Shown here: piece after piece, positions 1 to 8,121 of the stretch
How the letters are laid out: every line of letters begins with the position of its first letter
Numbering within the stretch: position 1 is the first letter of the stretch
DNA from: Corynebacterium kalinowskii
GTDB taxonomy: Bacteria > Actinomycetota > Actinomycetes > Mycobacteriales > Mycobacteriaceae
Assembly (NCBI RefSeq): GCF_009734385.1
Contig: NZ_CP046452.1
Span: 1,736,001 to 1,800,000 of the forward strand
Direction: 5' to 3'
Length of the DNA stretch: 64,000 nucleotides
Notes under the pieces: generated by a model
Database searches by the model: none
What the model saw: only the letters and a program-made list of their open reading frames with translations
Told to the model about the DNA's origin: nothing
Program-made: the position numbers and the translations under genes

Positions 1-614
1 ACCTTCCCGATTCGGTGGCCAACTGGTTTTACTACCACGACTCCGTACTGAAATTCCATGCCTCGCTCACTAGCTCCAGCGGACACTCCCACCCCTGGGA
101 TTCCAAGCCGTGGTCCTGGCTCGTCGCCTCTCGCCCGGTGCTCTACTACTCCCAAACTGGCGAAAGCTGCGAGGGCATGGATAACTGCCGTCGCATGATC
201 TACCTCTTCGGTGCTCCGGCCATCTGGTGGCTGACCGTTCCCGTGGTGCTGTGGGCGTTATGGCGTCTGATCATCCACAAGGATCGTCGCTTCTTCGTGC
301 CACTGGTCGGTTTCGCCGCCAGCTTCGTTCCATGGCTCATCGCCTATGACCGCCAAATGTACTTCTTCTACGCCATTCCACTCGTGCCATTTACCATCGT
401 GATGCTCGCGCTCACGTTGGGTCTCATCGCGAACTCGCAAGCGACGTTCCGAATTCCGGGCATCAAAGAACCGCTAACCCTAGGAAAGTCCATCGTGATC
501 GGCTACCTAGCCCTGGTAATTATCGGCTTCTTCTACTTCAGCCCGATCTATTACGGCACGCTCATGACCGAGGAGCACTACAACTCGATCATGTGGCTGC
601 GCAGCTGGCGCTAG
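1..614 (+). CDS. pmt: Protein O-mannosyltransferase, C-terminal part (cut by window start)
   Basis: The reading frame is open to the left edge, so only about the last 200 residues are here. They include hydrophobic stretches consistent with several membrane helices and the pattern YDRQMYFFYAIP, typical of the C-terminal membrane domain of actinobacterial GT39 protein mannosyltransferases. The family transfers mannose from polyprenyl-phosphate-mannose to Ser/Thr of proteins being exported through Sec, in the plasma membrane. The catalytic N-terminal loop (DE motif) is outside the window, so activity cannot be judged. It ends one base before the convergent zinc-finger gene, with no terminator between them. 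Confidence 0.85.
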   Translation, partial: LPDSVANWFYYHDSVLKFHASLTSSSGHSHPWDSKPWSWLVASRPVLYYSQTGESCEGMDNCRRMIYLFGAPAIWWLTVPVVLWALWRLIIHKDRRFFVPLVGFAASFVPWLIAYDRQMYFFYAIPLVPFTIVMLALTLGLIANSQATFRIPGIKEPLTLGKSIVIGYLALVIIGFFYFSPIYYGTLMTEEHYNSIMWLRSWR

Positions 615-1328
615 CTAGAAATCGCCCTGTGGGGCAGCCGTCACCGAGCGCACCAGTCGGTCAACGGTGCCCTGCTGGAGGGTGGTGATCCATGCGCTGA
701 GCACGACGACCGCTGTCACCAGCATCAGCCCGATACCGAAGATGTCGCTTGCGGAGGCGAAGCCAAGCACCATATCGCGTACCGCGAAGCCCAGGCTGAA
801 CATGAGCAGCGCGCCGAACACTGGGAATAGCCCGGCCGCGCTGTTAGGGCGCCACGCAGCAAAGAAAAGTCCGAAGGCCAGAGCGATGCGGAAGGCTGCG
901 GCGTCGAAAAGCAGACCCGCAAGCACCGGGTCGTCGGAAGATAGCAAGGTTCCCGAAGGCAGTCCGCCGGTGGCAAGCGCCACGACCCCGGTGAGGAGCG
1001 CTACCGCCCATGCCACGTAGGTCACGCCCAGCACCGCGAGCAAGACCCGCACGGCGACCCCGCTGAGGGCGATACGGGCAGCTTGTCGACGCCGCACCGG
1101 CTCCACTCCCGCCAGGATCTCCGCCGACAGATCAGGGGCCTCCAATTGATCCATGGTGGCGGTGTCTTGGAACGTGAGCATGCGGCTGAGCGCAGTGGCA
1201 CGCTCAAAGAATTCTTGGCAGTCACTGCAGCCAGACAGGTGGGCATCCACGATGTCATCGTCGACTCCACTGGGTTCCCCATCGAGTCGGGCTGACAGGG
1301 CCGCTTGGACTTGCGCGCAGCTGATCAT
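615..1328 (-). CDS. Zinc-finger (anti-sigma-like) membrane protein
   Basis: The 237-residue protein has C4 and the motif H30-x3-C34-x2-C37, the pattern of the zinc-binding anti-sigma (zf-HC2) domain. About four to five hydrophobic segments follow after residue 85. Such domains usually hold an ECF sigma factor at the membrane, but no sigma factor gene adjoins it here. The start codon overlaps the stop of the upstream DoxX gene (TGATG), so the two are translationally coupled. The domain call is good; an anti-sigma function is inference only. Confidence 0.7.
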   Translation of the reverse strand: MISCAQVQAALSARLDGEPSGVDDDIVDAHLSGCSDCQEFFERATALSRMLTFQDTATMDQLEAPDLSAEILAGVEPVRRRQAARIALSGVAVRVLLAVLGVTYVAWAVALLTGVVALATGGLPSGTLLSSDDPVLAGLLFDAAAFRIALAFGLFFAAWRPNSAAGLFPVFGALLMFSLGFAVRDMVLGFASASDIFGIGLMLVTAVVVLSAWITTLQQGTVDRLVRSVTAAPQGDF

Positions 1329-1729
1329 CAGCTCAGCGCCCCGTCAATACTTGCCCGACCCGAGCCGAAGACAACGACGACGAACAGCGCAGCGACGAGG
1401 ATAGCGGTGAATTCAATCCCACCCTGCGCCACGAAAATGCCGTTTTCCAGGTGGACGAAATACAATGCGGCTGCCATCAGCAGTGCGAGCGCCCCGGCCA
1501 CCAGCGTGGTGAGCAGTCCGATGACGAGCAGCGCTCCGCCAATCAATTCCGTGGTGCCCACCAAGTAGGCTGAGAGCTTGGGCTGTGGGATACCCAGCGC
1601 GCTGAACTGGCCGGTAGTTTCGACCATGCCGGTGATGAAGTATTTGTCCCACCCGTGAGCGATGAAAACAAAGCCCAAGACTGCGCGGAGCAGGAGCAGG
1701 GTGATGTCTCTAACGACCGGCTTATCCAT
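1328..1729 (-). CDS. DoxX family membrane protein
   Basis: The 133-residue protein has four predicted helices and the DoxX-type start LLLRAVLGFVFIAHGWDKYF, followed by GTTELIGGALLVIGL. DoxX proteins are small inner-membrane proteins; in mycobacteria one member works with superoxide dismutase and a thiol-redox partner, but the role of this copy is unknown. It is the first gene of a two-gene unit with the zinc-finger protein. A -10-like TACGCT lies seven bases before the ATG on the minus strand, consistent with a leaderless transcript. Confidence 0.8.
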   Translation of the reverse strand: MDKPVVRDITLLLLRAVLGFVFIAHGWDKYFITGMVETTGQFSALGIPQPKLSAYLVGTTELIGGALLVIGLLTTLVAGALALLMAAALYFVHLENGIFVAQGGIEFTAILVAALFVVVVFGSGRASIDGALS

Positions 1730-1736
1730 GGCACAT

Positions 1737-1742
1737 AGCGTA
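1737..1742 (-). promoter_or_regulatory. Leaderless -10 element of the DoxX gene
   Basis: TACGCT on the minus strand fits the corynebacterial -10 pattern TANNNT and ends seven bases before the ATG at 1729. No Shine-Dalgarno sequence fits between them. Confidence 0.45.
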
Positions 1743-1759
1743 CAACGAAGCCGCCTGGG

Positions 1760-2866
1760 TTAGCCCACTCGGCGTGGCTCGGACTCGGCGTGGTGGTCCA
1801 ACTGCGGCTCAAATGCTGCCCGAGTTTCTGGCAGGTCAGCGAAATCAGCGCTATCGTCATCGAGTTCGAGCACAACGGCACCTGGACGTCGAAGTCGAGA
1901 AGGCAGGCCTAGCTCCTGGCTTTCCGCGGAGCGGACACCCATGCGTGCGCGACGCATGTGGCGGATACGGCGAGCACGTAAGGCCTGTTCTTGGTGCACC
2001 TGTTGGCGAAGTGCAAACAAGTACACAGCGGTGAGGATGACGGCCACGGCAGGGGCGATCCACGCCAGTCCGCCTATGATTGCAGCAACCACGGCGCTGA
2101 TCAGAACCGCCGCCACCAAAATGAGGAGGGTGCGTTGACGCTGCTTGAAACGTTGGGCGGTGGCTTCGGCGTCAGCTTCTGGGTCGTAGCCACCGCGTCC
2201 GCGACGGCGTGCGGCGAACTCTAGGTCTTCGACGGAAAGTTCATCGTCCGCGAAAGACTCCTCAACGTTGTCCTCTTCCGTGTATTCCGGCTCGTACGTC
2301 TCTGCCGTCTCATAAGTGGCATCGTCGTGGAGGAAATCAGCCGGAGAAAGGTAGGCATCGTCGTAAGGATAGGTGTCGTACTCTTCGTCATCCTCAAACG
2401 CAGACACCGGAACGGCGTCCCCCGGCTCTTGGTCCAGATCTTTGGAGCGCGGCAGTTCTGCCACCACGGCGCCGTCAACGACGTCGTAGGAATCGACTCG
2501 AACAGCAGTACCCTGCGGGGCATCGTCCTCACTGATTTCTGCCGTCTTCGGACGCCCAAAACGCCCGAACGCGTGACCGATCCGATCGCCGAGACGAGGA
2601 GCATCGGCATCAGTGTCGATCAAGATGTCATCGGGCTCAACATACTCCAGGTCTTCTTCAGTCCCCTCGCTCACGTGCATATCTGCAGGTGTTAGACGTG
2701 GACGACGTCGCTGCGCTTGCAGTTCCTCGCCGCCGGCGTGAATCACGCGAGTTTCTTCAAAGGCTTCGTTGGTATGGCGAATCGGTTTGCGGCCACGAAG
2801 TGCGATCGGGGTCAGGACAAACAGCCACACCACCACGATCAGAACGATGGGGAGAGTTCCGGACAC
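1760..2866 (-). CDS. glpR: GlpR, membrane receptor of the gephyrin-like protein Glp
   Basis: The 368-residue protein has one N-terminal membrane helix (residues 5-23, LPIVLIVVVWLFVLTPIAL), then about 200 acidic, low-complexity residues, two more helices near 245-290, and a basic then acidic tail. This architecture and the gene order glp-rimJ-glpR match the C. glutamicum Glp/GlpR pair, in which GlpR anchors the gephyrin-like Glp (a partner of FtsZ) at the septum. Translation probably starts at a GTG. It is the last gene of the galU operon. The name rests on context and topology, since the long middle part is too unconserved to read motifs. Confidence 0.72.
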   Translation of the reverse strand: MSGTLPIVLIVVVWLFVLTPIALRGRKPIRHTNEAFEETRVIHAGGEELQAQRRRPRLTPADMHVSEGTEEDLEYVEPDDILIDTDADAPRLGDRIGHAFGRFGRPKTAEISEDDAPQGTAVRVDSYDVVDGAVVAELPRSKDLDQEPGDAVPVSAFEDDEEYDTYPYDDAYLSPADFLHDDATYETAETYEPEYTEEDNVEESFADDELSVEDLEFAARRRGRGGYDPEADAEATAQRFKQRQRTLLILVAAVLISAVVAAIIGGLAWIAPAVAVILTAVYLFALRQQVHQEQALRARRIRHMRRARMGVRSAESQELGLPSRLRRPGAVVLELDDDSADFADLPETRAAFEPQLDHHAESEPRRVG

Positions 2867-2982
2867 GTGGGAGCACCCTGCCTTTCACGATAGGTAAATA
2901 CGTTGAGCTATACCTTTCAGAGGTTAACGAGCTGCTTCCGCACCGCAGTGGTGCCACGCCGTGCAGCCACGTAAGAATGTCC

Positions 2983-3675
2983 TTAAGCGATAACGCCGTT
3001 ATCTCGGAGCCGGTCGACACAGCTGCGCTCAAAATCATCTTCGACCTGCGCCATGAAGATGTGATCCTGCCATTGGCCGTCGATATGCAAATTGCGACGT
3101 AGCACCCCCTCCTCGACGAAGCCATTTGCCGCCAAGACCACACCTGACGCAGGGTTCGACGGCAAATAGGTAGCCGTGACGCGATGCAGCCCGATTCGCT
3201 GAAAAGCAAGGTCGGTACCGAGCGCCACCGCCGCCTTAGCGACGCCCCTTCCCGTCACCTCACTATGAACCCAATAGCCAATCCAGCCCTCGTTGGACAC
3301 CCCGCGTTGAATATTGCCGAGCGTCAGCTGTCCGACGAACTTCCCCTCCAGTTCGATCACCATAGGCACGATACTGCCTTCCCCGGCACCCATCCGGAGG
3401 TACGAGAATGTGCGGTTCCAGGCTTGTCGCGTATGCGCATTTTCCCAGGTGCTCGACACGGTGGGTTCGACTGGCTGGAGAAACTGCTGATTTGCCAGCC
3501 TGAGCTGTCGCCAAGCGGCACCATCACTATTTAAGAGCGGGCGGAGGCGGAGGGACGCGCCGTCAGCCAGCGTGACCCCATGAGTACTTTCCGGCCAACC
3601 CGGATGGACGGGGTGTCGAGGATCTTCGGCTTCCCGGACCTTAATCCTGGGGAAGCCAAAAAATGGCACAACCAT
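2983..3675 (-). CDS. rimJ: GNAT N-acetyltransferase, RimJ/RimL type
   Basis: The 230-residue protein has the GNAT core: an N-terminal region LRLRPLLNSDGAAWRQLR, the acetyl-CoA loop GYWVHSEVTGRGVAKAAVAL (Q/RxxGxG/A type), and HRVTATYLPSNPASGVVLAANGF near the end. RimJ/RimL enzymes acetylate protein N-termini, classically ribosomal S5 or L12; the substrate here is unknown. Its ATG overlaps the stop of glp (TAATG), so it is coupled to it. The same position is held by rimJ in mycobacteria (galU-moeA1-rimJ). Confidence 0.85.
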   Translation of the reverse strand: MVVPFFGFPRIKVREAEDPRHPVHPGWPESTHGVTLADGASLRLRPLLNSDGAAWRQLRLANQQFLQPVEPTVSSTWENAHTRQAWNRTFSYLRMGAGEGSIVPMVIELEGKFVGQLTLGNIQRGVSNEGWIGYWVHSEVTGRGVAKAAVALGTDLAFQRIGLHRVTATYLPSNPASGVVLAANGFVEEGVLRRNLHIDGQWQDHIFMAQVEDDFERSCVDRLRDNGVIA

Positions 3676-4961
3676 TAGCTGCCCAGGCCGAGGAAGATCA
3701 CGTCGACGACATCGCCTGGTCGCACCTCTGCCACCGATTCTGGGATGCGGATCAGAGCGTTCGCTTCCGACATACCCGCCAGCAGGTGGGCCGGGGCGCC
3801 GGTAGCCCCGCCAAGTCCCTCGACCAAGTAGTCCTGAGTTTCCGCATCGCGCATGAGGCGGGCTCGGACGTAACCGCGACGGCCTTCCTTCGAAGAGATT
3901 GGTGCCAGTGCCCTGGCGCGCACATGACGACGTCGTGTGGAACTTTTACCCAATGCTGCGCGAATACAAGGGCGAACAAAAATCTCAAAGCTCACCAGCG
4001 CCGAGACCGGGTTGCTGGGCAGAAGGAAAGTCGGGATGCGGGCGTCGCCAAGCAGGCCAAATCCCTGAACCGAACCGGGGTGCATCGCCACGCGAGAGAT
4101 GTCGAGCTCACCCAGCTCCCCGAGCAGCTCGCGGGCACGCTGCGACGCAGCGCCACCAACCGCTCCGGAAATGACCACGATCTCACTGCGCATGAGCTGG
4201 CCTTCAATGATTTCGCGCAGGCGTCGCGGCTCGCCGGCTGCCACACCAACCCGGTGCACCTCGGCATCTGCCTCGCGGGCCGCCGCTGCCAGTGCGTAGG
4301 AATTCACGTCATAGACCTGGCCGAGACCCGGCTCGCGATCAATATCCACCAGTTCAGGACCGATGGAGACGATGGACACCCGCGGCTTCGGATACACCAA
4401 CACTTTGCTTCGCCCGACGGCAGCCAACAAGCCGATATGTGCGGGGCCGAGAATTGACCCAGGGGTCACTGCGACATCGCCCGGCTGAATGTCGTCGCCA
4501 ACGCGGCGCACAAACTCACCTGATTTCACCGGTCGGTGCGCGATGACCCGTTTGGTACCACGATCGGACCATTCGAGAGGCAAGACGGCATCAGCCAGCG
4601 CGGGAAGCGGGGCACCCGTATGTACACGAACTGCCTGCTTGGGCTGCAAACGCAGCGGCTGTTGTGAACCTGCAGCCACTTCCCCCACTACGGGGAGTGA
4701 CTTTTCCACCACCACCGCTGGCTGCCCCTCGGCATCCTCTGGCGCTGGATTTCGATTGGTCAGGGCGCGAGCGCCACCAACATCTACGGCACGGACGGCG
4801 TAGCCATCGATGGCGGCTTGCGGGAACCCTGGAAGGGCACGAGACGCTTGAACTTCCTCCGCACACATCAGGCCATGGGCCTCAGCGATGGCGATGCGGA
4901 CAGGTTCAGGTGTGATCACCGCTTGGGTGACCATGTCCAGTTGCTGTTCTACGGAGCGCAC
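3675..4961 (-). CDS. glp: Glp, gephyrin-like molybdotransferase (MoeA family)
   Basis: The 428-residue protein has full-length MoeA architecture: an N-terminal domain with LPGFPQAAIDGYAVRA, a central MoCF domain (VSIVSIGPELVDIDRE, then the region IVVISGAVGGAASQRARELL), and a C-terminal beta domain. MoeA enzymes insert molybdate into molybdopterin. In corynebacteria this copy, sitting between galU and rimJ-glpR, is the gephyrin-like Glp that binds FtsZ and helps couple division to polar growth. It has a GTG start. Its start lies 31 bp after galU. The MoCF signature GGxS/G appears as SGAVGG, so catalytic competence should not be assumed. Confidence 0.8.
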   Translation of the reverse strand: MRSVEQQLDMVTQAVITPEPVRIAIAEAHGLMCAEEVQASRALPGFPQAAIDGYAVRAVDVGGARALTNRNPAPEDAEGQPAVVVEKSLPVVGEVAAGSQQPLRLQPKQAVRVHTGAPLPALADAVLPLEWSDRGTKRVIAHRPVKSGEFVRRVGDDIQPGDVAVTPGSILGPAHIGLLAAVGRSKVLVYPKPRVSIVSIGPELVDIDREPGLGQVYDVNSYALAAAAREADAEVHRVGVAAGEPRRLREIIEGQLMRSEIVVISGAVGGAASQRARELLGELGELDISRVAMHPGSVQGFGLLGDARIPTFLLPSNPVSALVSFEIFVRPCIRAALGKSSTRRRHVRARALAPISSKEGRRGYVRARLMRDAETQDYLVEGLGGATGAPAHLLAGMSEANALIRIPESVAEVRPGDVVDVIFLGLGS

Positions 4962-4992
4962 GCGCGTGAAGTTCCTTCCCCGCCGTTGAGGC

Positions 4993-5904
4993 TTAGCTGT
5001 CGCTTTCGGCGAGCAACTCGGTGATGTAGTGCTTTAGACCCTTGCCATACACCGGGTGCTTCAAACCGAAGTCTACGCAGGCACGAATGTAGCCACCAGG
5101 ATTTCCGAGGTCGTGGCGAATGCCATCGTGCACCAAGATGTGAACTGGGTGGCCATCCTCGATGAGCAACTCGATGGCGTCGGTCAGCTGCAGTTCGCCG
5201 CCCTTACCAGGCTTGATCTTGCGCAGCGCGTCGAAGATCTCGCGGTCGAGGAGGTAACGTCCAGTGGCCACGAAGTTGGAAGGGGCGTCTTCGGCGTCTG
5301 GCTTCTCTACCATGCCACGCACCTTCTTCACATGGTCCTCGCCACATTCCTCGATGTCGAAGACACCGTAGTTAGAAACTTCTTCCAGAGGCACCTCAAC
5401 AGCGCAGAGCACGCTGCCACCGAATTGTGCGCGTACCTCTGCCATCTTCTCCATCGCGCCAGTAGGCAGGACAAGATCGTCGGGAAGCATGACAGCTACG
5501 ACATCTTCGTCCTCATCTAGTACAGCTTCCGCAAGTCCCACCGCGTGACCTAGGCCCAACGGACGTTCCTGCTCTACCGCCACTGCCTTGATCAGCTCAG
5601 GGGCGCGACGCACTTTAGCCAGCTGTTCTTCCTTGCCGCGTTCGCTCAGCGTCTCTTCAAGCTCTGGATACGGATCGAAATGAGCCATGACGCCCTGCTT
5701 CTTCGGAGCGGTGATGATAGCAAGACGGGTTGCACCCAAGCTTGCGGCCTCTTCGGCGATCATCTCGATACCAGGGGTGTCTACCACCGGCAACAGCTCT
5801 TTTGGCACCGTCTTGGTAGCAGGCAGAAAACGGGTGCCCATGCCCGCTGCAGGAACAATCACTGTCTTCACTGCATACTTATGCTCTTGGATGGGAAGGG
5901 TCAT
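4993..5904 (-). CDS. galU: UTP-glucose-1-phosphate uridylyltransferase
   Basis: The 303-residue protein has the nucleotidyltransferase signature AAGMGTRFLPATKTVPKELL near residues 19-38, and VMLPDDLVLP further on. It makes UDP-glucose from UTP and glucose-1-phosphate in the cytoplasm, feeding arabinogalactan, trehalose and glycan synthesis. It is the first gene of the galU-glp-rimJ-glpR unit and divergent from the formyl-THF cyclo-ligase gene. A -10-like TATTCT lies eight bases before the ATG. Confidence 0.95.
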   Translation of the reverse strand: MTLPIQEHKYAVKTVIVPAAGMGTRFLPATKTVPKELLPVVDTPGIEMIAEEAASLGATRLAIITAPKKQGVMAHFDPYPELEETLSERGKEEQLAKVRRAPELIKAVAVEQERPLGLGHAVGLAEAVLDEDEDVVAVMLPDDLVLPTGAMEKMAEVRAQFGGSVLCAVEVPLEEVSNYGVFDIEECGEDHVKKVRGMVEKPDAEDAPSNFVATGRYLLDREIFDALRKIKPGKGGELQLTDAIELLIEDGHPVHILVHDGIRHDLGNPGGYIRACVDFGLKHPVYGKGLKHYITELLAESDS

Positions 5905-5912
5905 AATCCCAA

Positions 5913-5918
5913 AGAATA
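5913..5918 (-). promoter_or_regulatory. Leaderless -10 element of galU
   Basis: TATTCT on the minus strand ends eight bases before the galU ATG. It belongs to a compact divergent promoter region of about 60 bp shared with the formyl-THF cyclo-ligase gene. Confidence 0.4.
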
Positions 5919-5953
5919 CCTGTCCGCCTTCTGTTTCCGGGCAACGACTCGGC

Positions 5954-5959
5954 TAGTGT
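5954..5959 (+). promoter_or_regulatory. Leaderless -10 element of the formyl-THF cyclo-ligase gene
   Basis: TAGTGT ends seven bases before the ATG at 5967. This supports the ATG over the GTG at 5958, which overlaps the hexamer itself. Confidence 0.45.
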
Positions 5960-5966
5960 GGCAGGT

Positions 5967-6572
5967 ATGACACAGCCTGCCAGTAAGCAGGAGCTGCGCA
6001 GGCGACTTCTCGACGCCCGCCGGTCGCAGTCACCTGCCACCCGTTCGACCGAAAACGCAGGTCTTCGCACACATGTGGCCACTTTTCTCCATAAACGTGG
6101 TGCTCACCGCGTCGCCGCTTATATGCCAGTAGATACCGAGCCTGGCGGTATCGATTTCGCCCTATTCCTCCATGCACTTGGATTTGAGGTCATCATCCCG
6201 GTGTCCAACCCCGACTTCAGCATGAGCTGGGTCGAGTACTCGGAAAACCTGGCGTTTCGGCCTGGAGCTTTTGGAATTGCGGAGCCGGACGGCCCCTTGT
6301 TGCCCGGCCACCCTTTGGACAGCGTTGACATCATCATTGTTCCTGCTCTGGCCGCCGATCGTGATGGATATCGGCTGGGCAAGGGCGGTGGCTACTATGA
6401 TCGAGCGCTCGCAACGCTTGCCGCCCCAGTGACCGTATCGCTGTTGTTCAGCCACGAGCTCTTAGACTCAGTCCCCCATGAGCCTCACGACGCACCGATG
6501 TCTGCGATCATCACCCCGCAAGAAATTTTCTGTGTGACGGAACCTTTTCAAGGCGCGCGTCAGTCTAACTAA
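5967..6572 (+). CDS. 5-formyltetrahydrofolate cyclo-ligase family protein
   Basis: The 201-residue protein carries the family motif GYRLGKGGGYYDRAL near residues 135-149, the ATP/folate-binding GxxxGxGxGYYDR block, and an N-terminal KQELRRRLLDARRS. The enzyme converts 5-formyl-THF to 5,10-methenyl-THF with ATP in the cytoplasm. The start was chosen at 5967 (MTQPASKQEL) because of the -10 element just before it. It is followed after two bases by the SAF-domain gene. Confidence 0.88.
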   Translation: MTQPASKQELRRRLLDARRSQSPATRSTENAGLRTHVATFLHKRGAHRVAAYMPVDTEPGGIDFALFLHALGFEVIIPVSNPDFSMSWVEYSENLAFRPGAFGIAEPDGPLLPGHPLDSVDIIIVPALAADRDGYRLGKGGGYYDRALATLAAPVTVSLLFSHELLDSVPHEPHDAPMSAIITPQEIFCVTEPFQGARQSN

Positions 6573-6574
6573 GT

Positions 6575-7207
6575 GTGGACACTTTTATTCAACGCATTCC
6601 GCTTTCCCTGCGCGCGCCGAGTTGGCGCCGCACCCAATTCGCGCGCCGTCTCCTCGCCATCGTGCTATTCGTCATTGCCGCAGCACTATTTGTCGGCGAG
6701 CGACTCGGAGCCACGCATCGCTACGTAGTGGTCACCGCAGAGCTTGTCCCCGGCTCGATCATCAAGGCTGAGCACCTCGCATCCACTTCGCTGCCCCAAA
6801 AGCTCGAGTTCTCTTCCGGTGTTCTGGTGCCCGAGGATGCAGTTGGCCGAGTGGTAGCAACTCCACTCCGTCCAGGAGACTTCCTCCAGGAACACCACTT
6901 ACTGGGCCCCGAGCTCAGCGCCGCATTCGGTGCTGGTGCTGACACCTTGGTACCGATCAAGCTGGTAGACCCAGCTGCGGCCGAACTCGCTATCCCAGGC
7001 GCACAGGTGTCGGTTGTCTCTGCCCCTTCTAGCGCAGAGGCCACAACTATCGCCGAAGGCGCGAGAGTTATATTCGGAACCGCCCGAAAGACAGATAGTA
7101 CGGAAGCTGGAACCGTATTGCTTGCCATGGATAAGCCCAGTGCAGAGCGGGTTGCCGCAGCGTCATTAGGAACTGCGCTGACCGTCGTCCTGACACCCTT
7201 GGCGTGA
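6575..7207 (+). CDS. SAF-domain membrane-anchored protein
   Basis: The 210-residue protein has a short cytoplasmic N-terminus, one membrane helix (about residues 26-43) and an SAF domain (VVVTAELVPGSIIKAEHLAS ... VGRVVATPLRPGDFLQ), as in CpaB-like proteins. The remaining C-terminal half would be outside. No Flp pilus genes are nearby, so a pilus role is not supported. The GTG start lies two bases after the preceding stop, so both genes are probably one transcript. Confidence 0.65.
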   Translation: MDTFIQRIPLSLRAPSWRRTQFARRLLAIVLFVIAAALFVGERLGATHRYVVVTAELVPGSIIKAEHLASTSLPQKLEFSSGVLVPEDAVGRVVATPLRPGDFLQEHHLLGPELSAAFGAGADTLVPIKLVDPAAAELAIPGAQVSVVSAPSSAEATTIAEGARVIFGTARKTDSTEAGTVLLAMDKPSAERVAAASLGTALTVVLTPLA

Positions 7208-7381
7208 CTTATCCCACTCCTAATGCCCGAATCTGTGAACATTACAGTTAATGCTCGGTCGTTCTATTGCCATTCCCTCACTAATATCGGATACAGTTGC
7301 TTCGTCATGCAAATCAATGGCAGGTGCCATAGGGTTTGCAACGTAAAACTTTTCAATACCTTAAATTAGAGGAGCAAATTC

Positions 7382-7786
7382 ATGCTTAAGGGCTTTAAAG
7401 ACTTCCTGATGCGCGGCAATGTTGTCGATCTTGCTGTCGCCGTTGTTATCGGTACCGCGTTCACCGCCATTGTGACCGCCTTCACCACAAACATCATCAA
7501 CCCACTCATCGCTGCGCTGGGCGGCGCAGAGGTAAAGGGCCTCGGCTTCTATGTCGTCTCCGGCAACGAAAACACCTTCGTTGACTTCGGCGCCATCATC
7601 ACCGCCGCTCTGAACTTCCTCATCATTGCTGCAGTGGTTTACTTCATCCTGGTTGCTCCGATGAATAAGCTCAAGGAAATCCAGGCTGCTCGCATGGGCG
7701 CAAACGAGGACGATGAGACCCCTGCTTCCATCGAAGCTGAGCTCCTCGAGGAGATCCGCGACCTGCTGAAGTCCCGCAACGTCTAA
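7382..7786 (+). CDS. mscL: Large-conductance mechanosensitive channel MscL
   Basis: The 134-residue protein has the MscL N-terminal helix and TM1 (FLMRGNVVDLAVAVVIGTAF), a periplasmic loop (ENTFVDFGAI), TM2 (ALNFLIIAAVVYFILVAPMNKL) and the C-terminal helical bundle. It forms a homopentameric pore that releases solutes on hypo-osmotic shock. A Shine-Dalgarno AGAGGAG precedes the ATG. The 170 bp upstream are gene-free and presumably hold the promoter. It ends at a strong bidirectional terminator. Confidence 0.95.
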   Translation: MLKGFKDFLMRGNVVDLAVAVVIGTAFTAIVTAFTTNIINPLIAALGGAEVKGLGFYVVSGNENTFVDFGAIITAALNFLIIAAVVYFILVAPMNKLKEIQAARMGANEDDETPASIEAELLEEIRDLLKSRNV

Positions 7787-7800
7787 GCTTTCCTAAACGT

Positions 7801-7834
7801 CAACCCGGTACCAGTAGGTACCGGGTTGTTGTGT
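7801..7834. terminator. Bidirectional terminator between mscL and the moaB-linked gene
   Basis: Twelve-bp perfect stem CAACCCGGTACC / GGTACCGGGTTG with loop AGTA, followed by a T-rich run. It serves mscL and possibly the convergent small gene ending at 7848. Confidence 0.8.
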
Positions 7835-7847
7835 TTTCACTAGATAT

Positions 7848-8096
7848 TTAGCCGGAATGAGGAGGGCGCTGGTCCTTCCAGAATTCCTCATCGAGTTCAC
7901 CGTTGTCTGGTGTGTCGTCTGCCTCGGAATCATCGAGTACCACGATAAAGTCGTCGCTCGCGCGGGGGTCGCTCACATCCGCAGCGTCGGCGAACAGCTC
8001 AGCAGCTTCTGGACTATCCCATGAACGATCAATGTCTTCCGCATCCGACGGGCGAACGGCCCGTCGTCGTCTGCGCGGTCCGGAGCTTTCTTCCAT
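7848..8096 (-). CDS. Small acidic hypothetical protein downstream of moaB
   Basis: The 82-residue product starts with a basic patch (GPRRRRRAVR) and is then strongly acidic (DDSEADDTPDNGELDEEF); it is probably disordered. I chose the ATG at 8096 because AGAAGGA precedes it and a longer frame would overlap the moaB end. No known domain is recognised. It probably shares the moaB transcript. Confidence 0.55.
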   Translation of the reverse strand: MEESSGPRRRRRAVRPSDAEDIDRSWDSPEAAELFADAADVSDPRASDDFIVVLDDSEADDTPDNGELDEEFWKDQRPPHSG

Positions 8097-8121
8097 TGAG
8101 TTCCTTCTAGGTTGTCCGTGC

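Noticed and set aside
6575..7207. Flp pilus assembly protein CpaB
   Set aside because: The SAF domain is shared, but no secretin, ATPase or pilin genes are nearby, so only the domain is reported.
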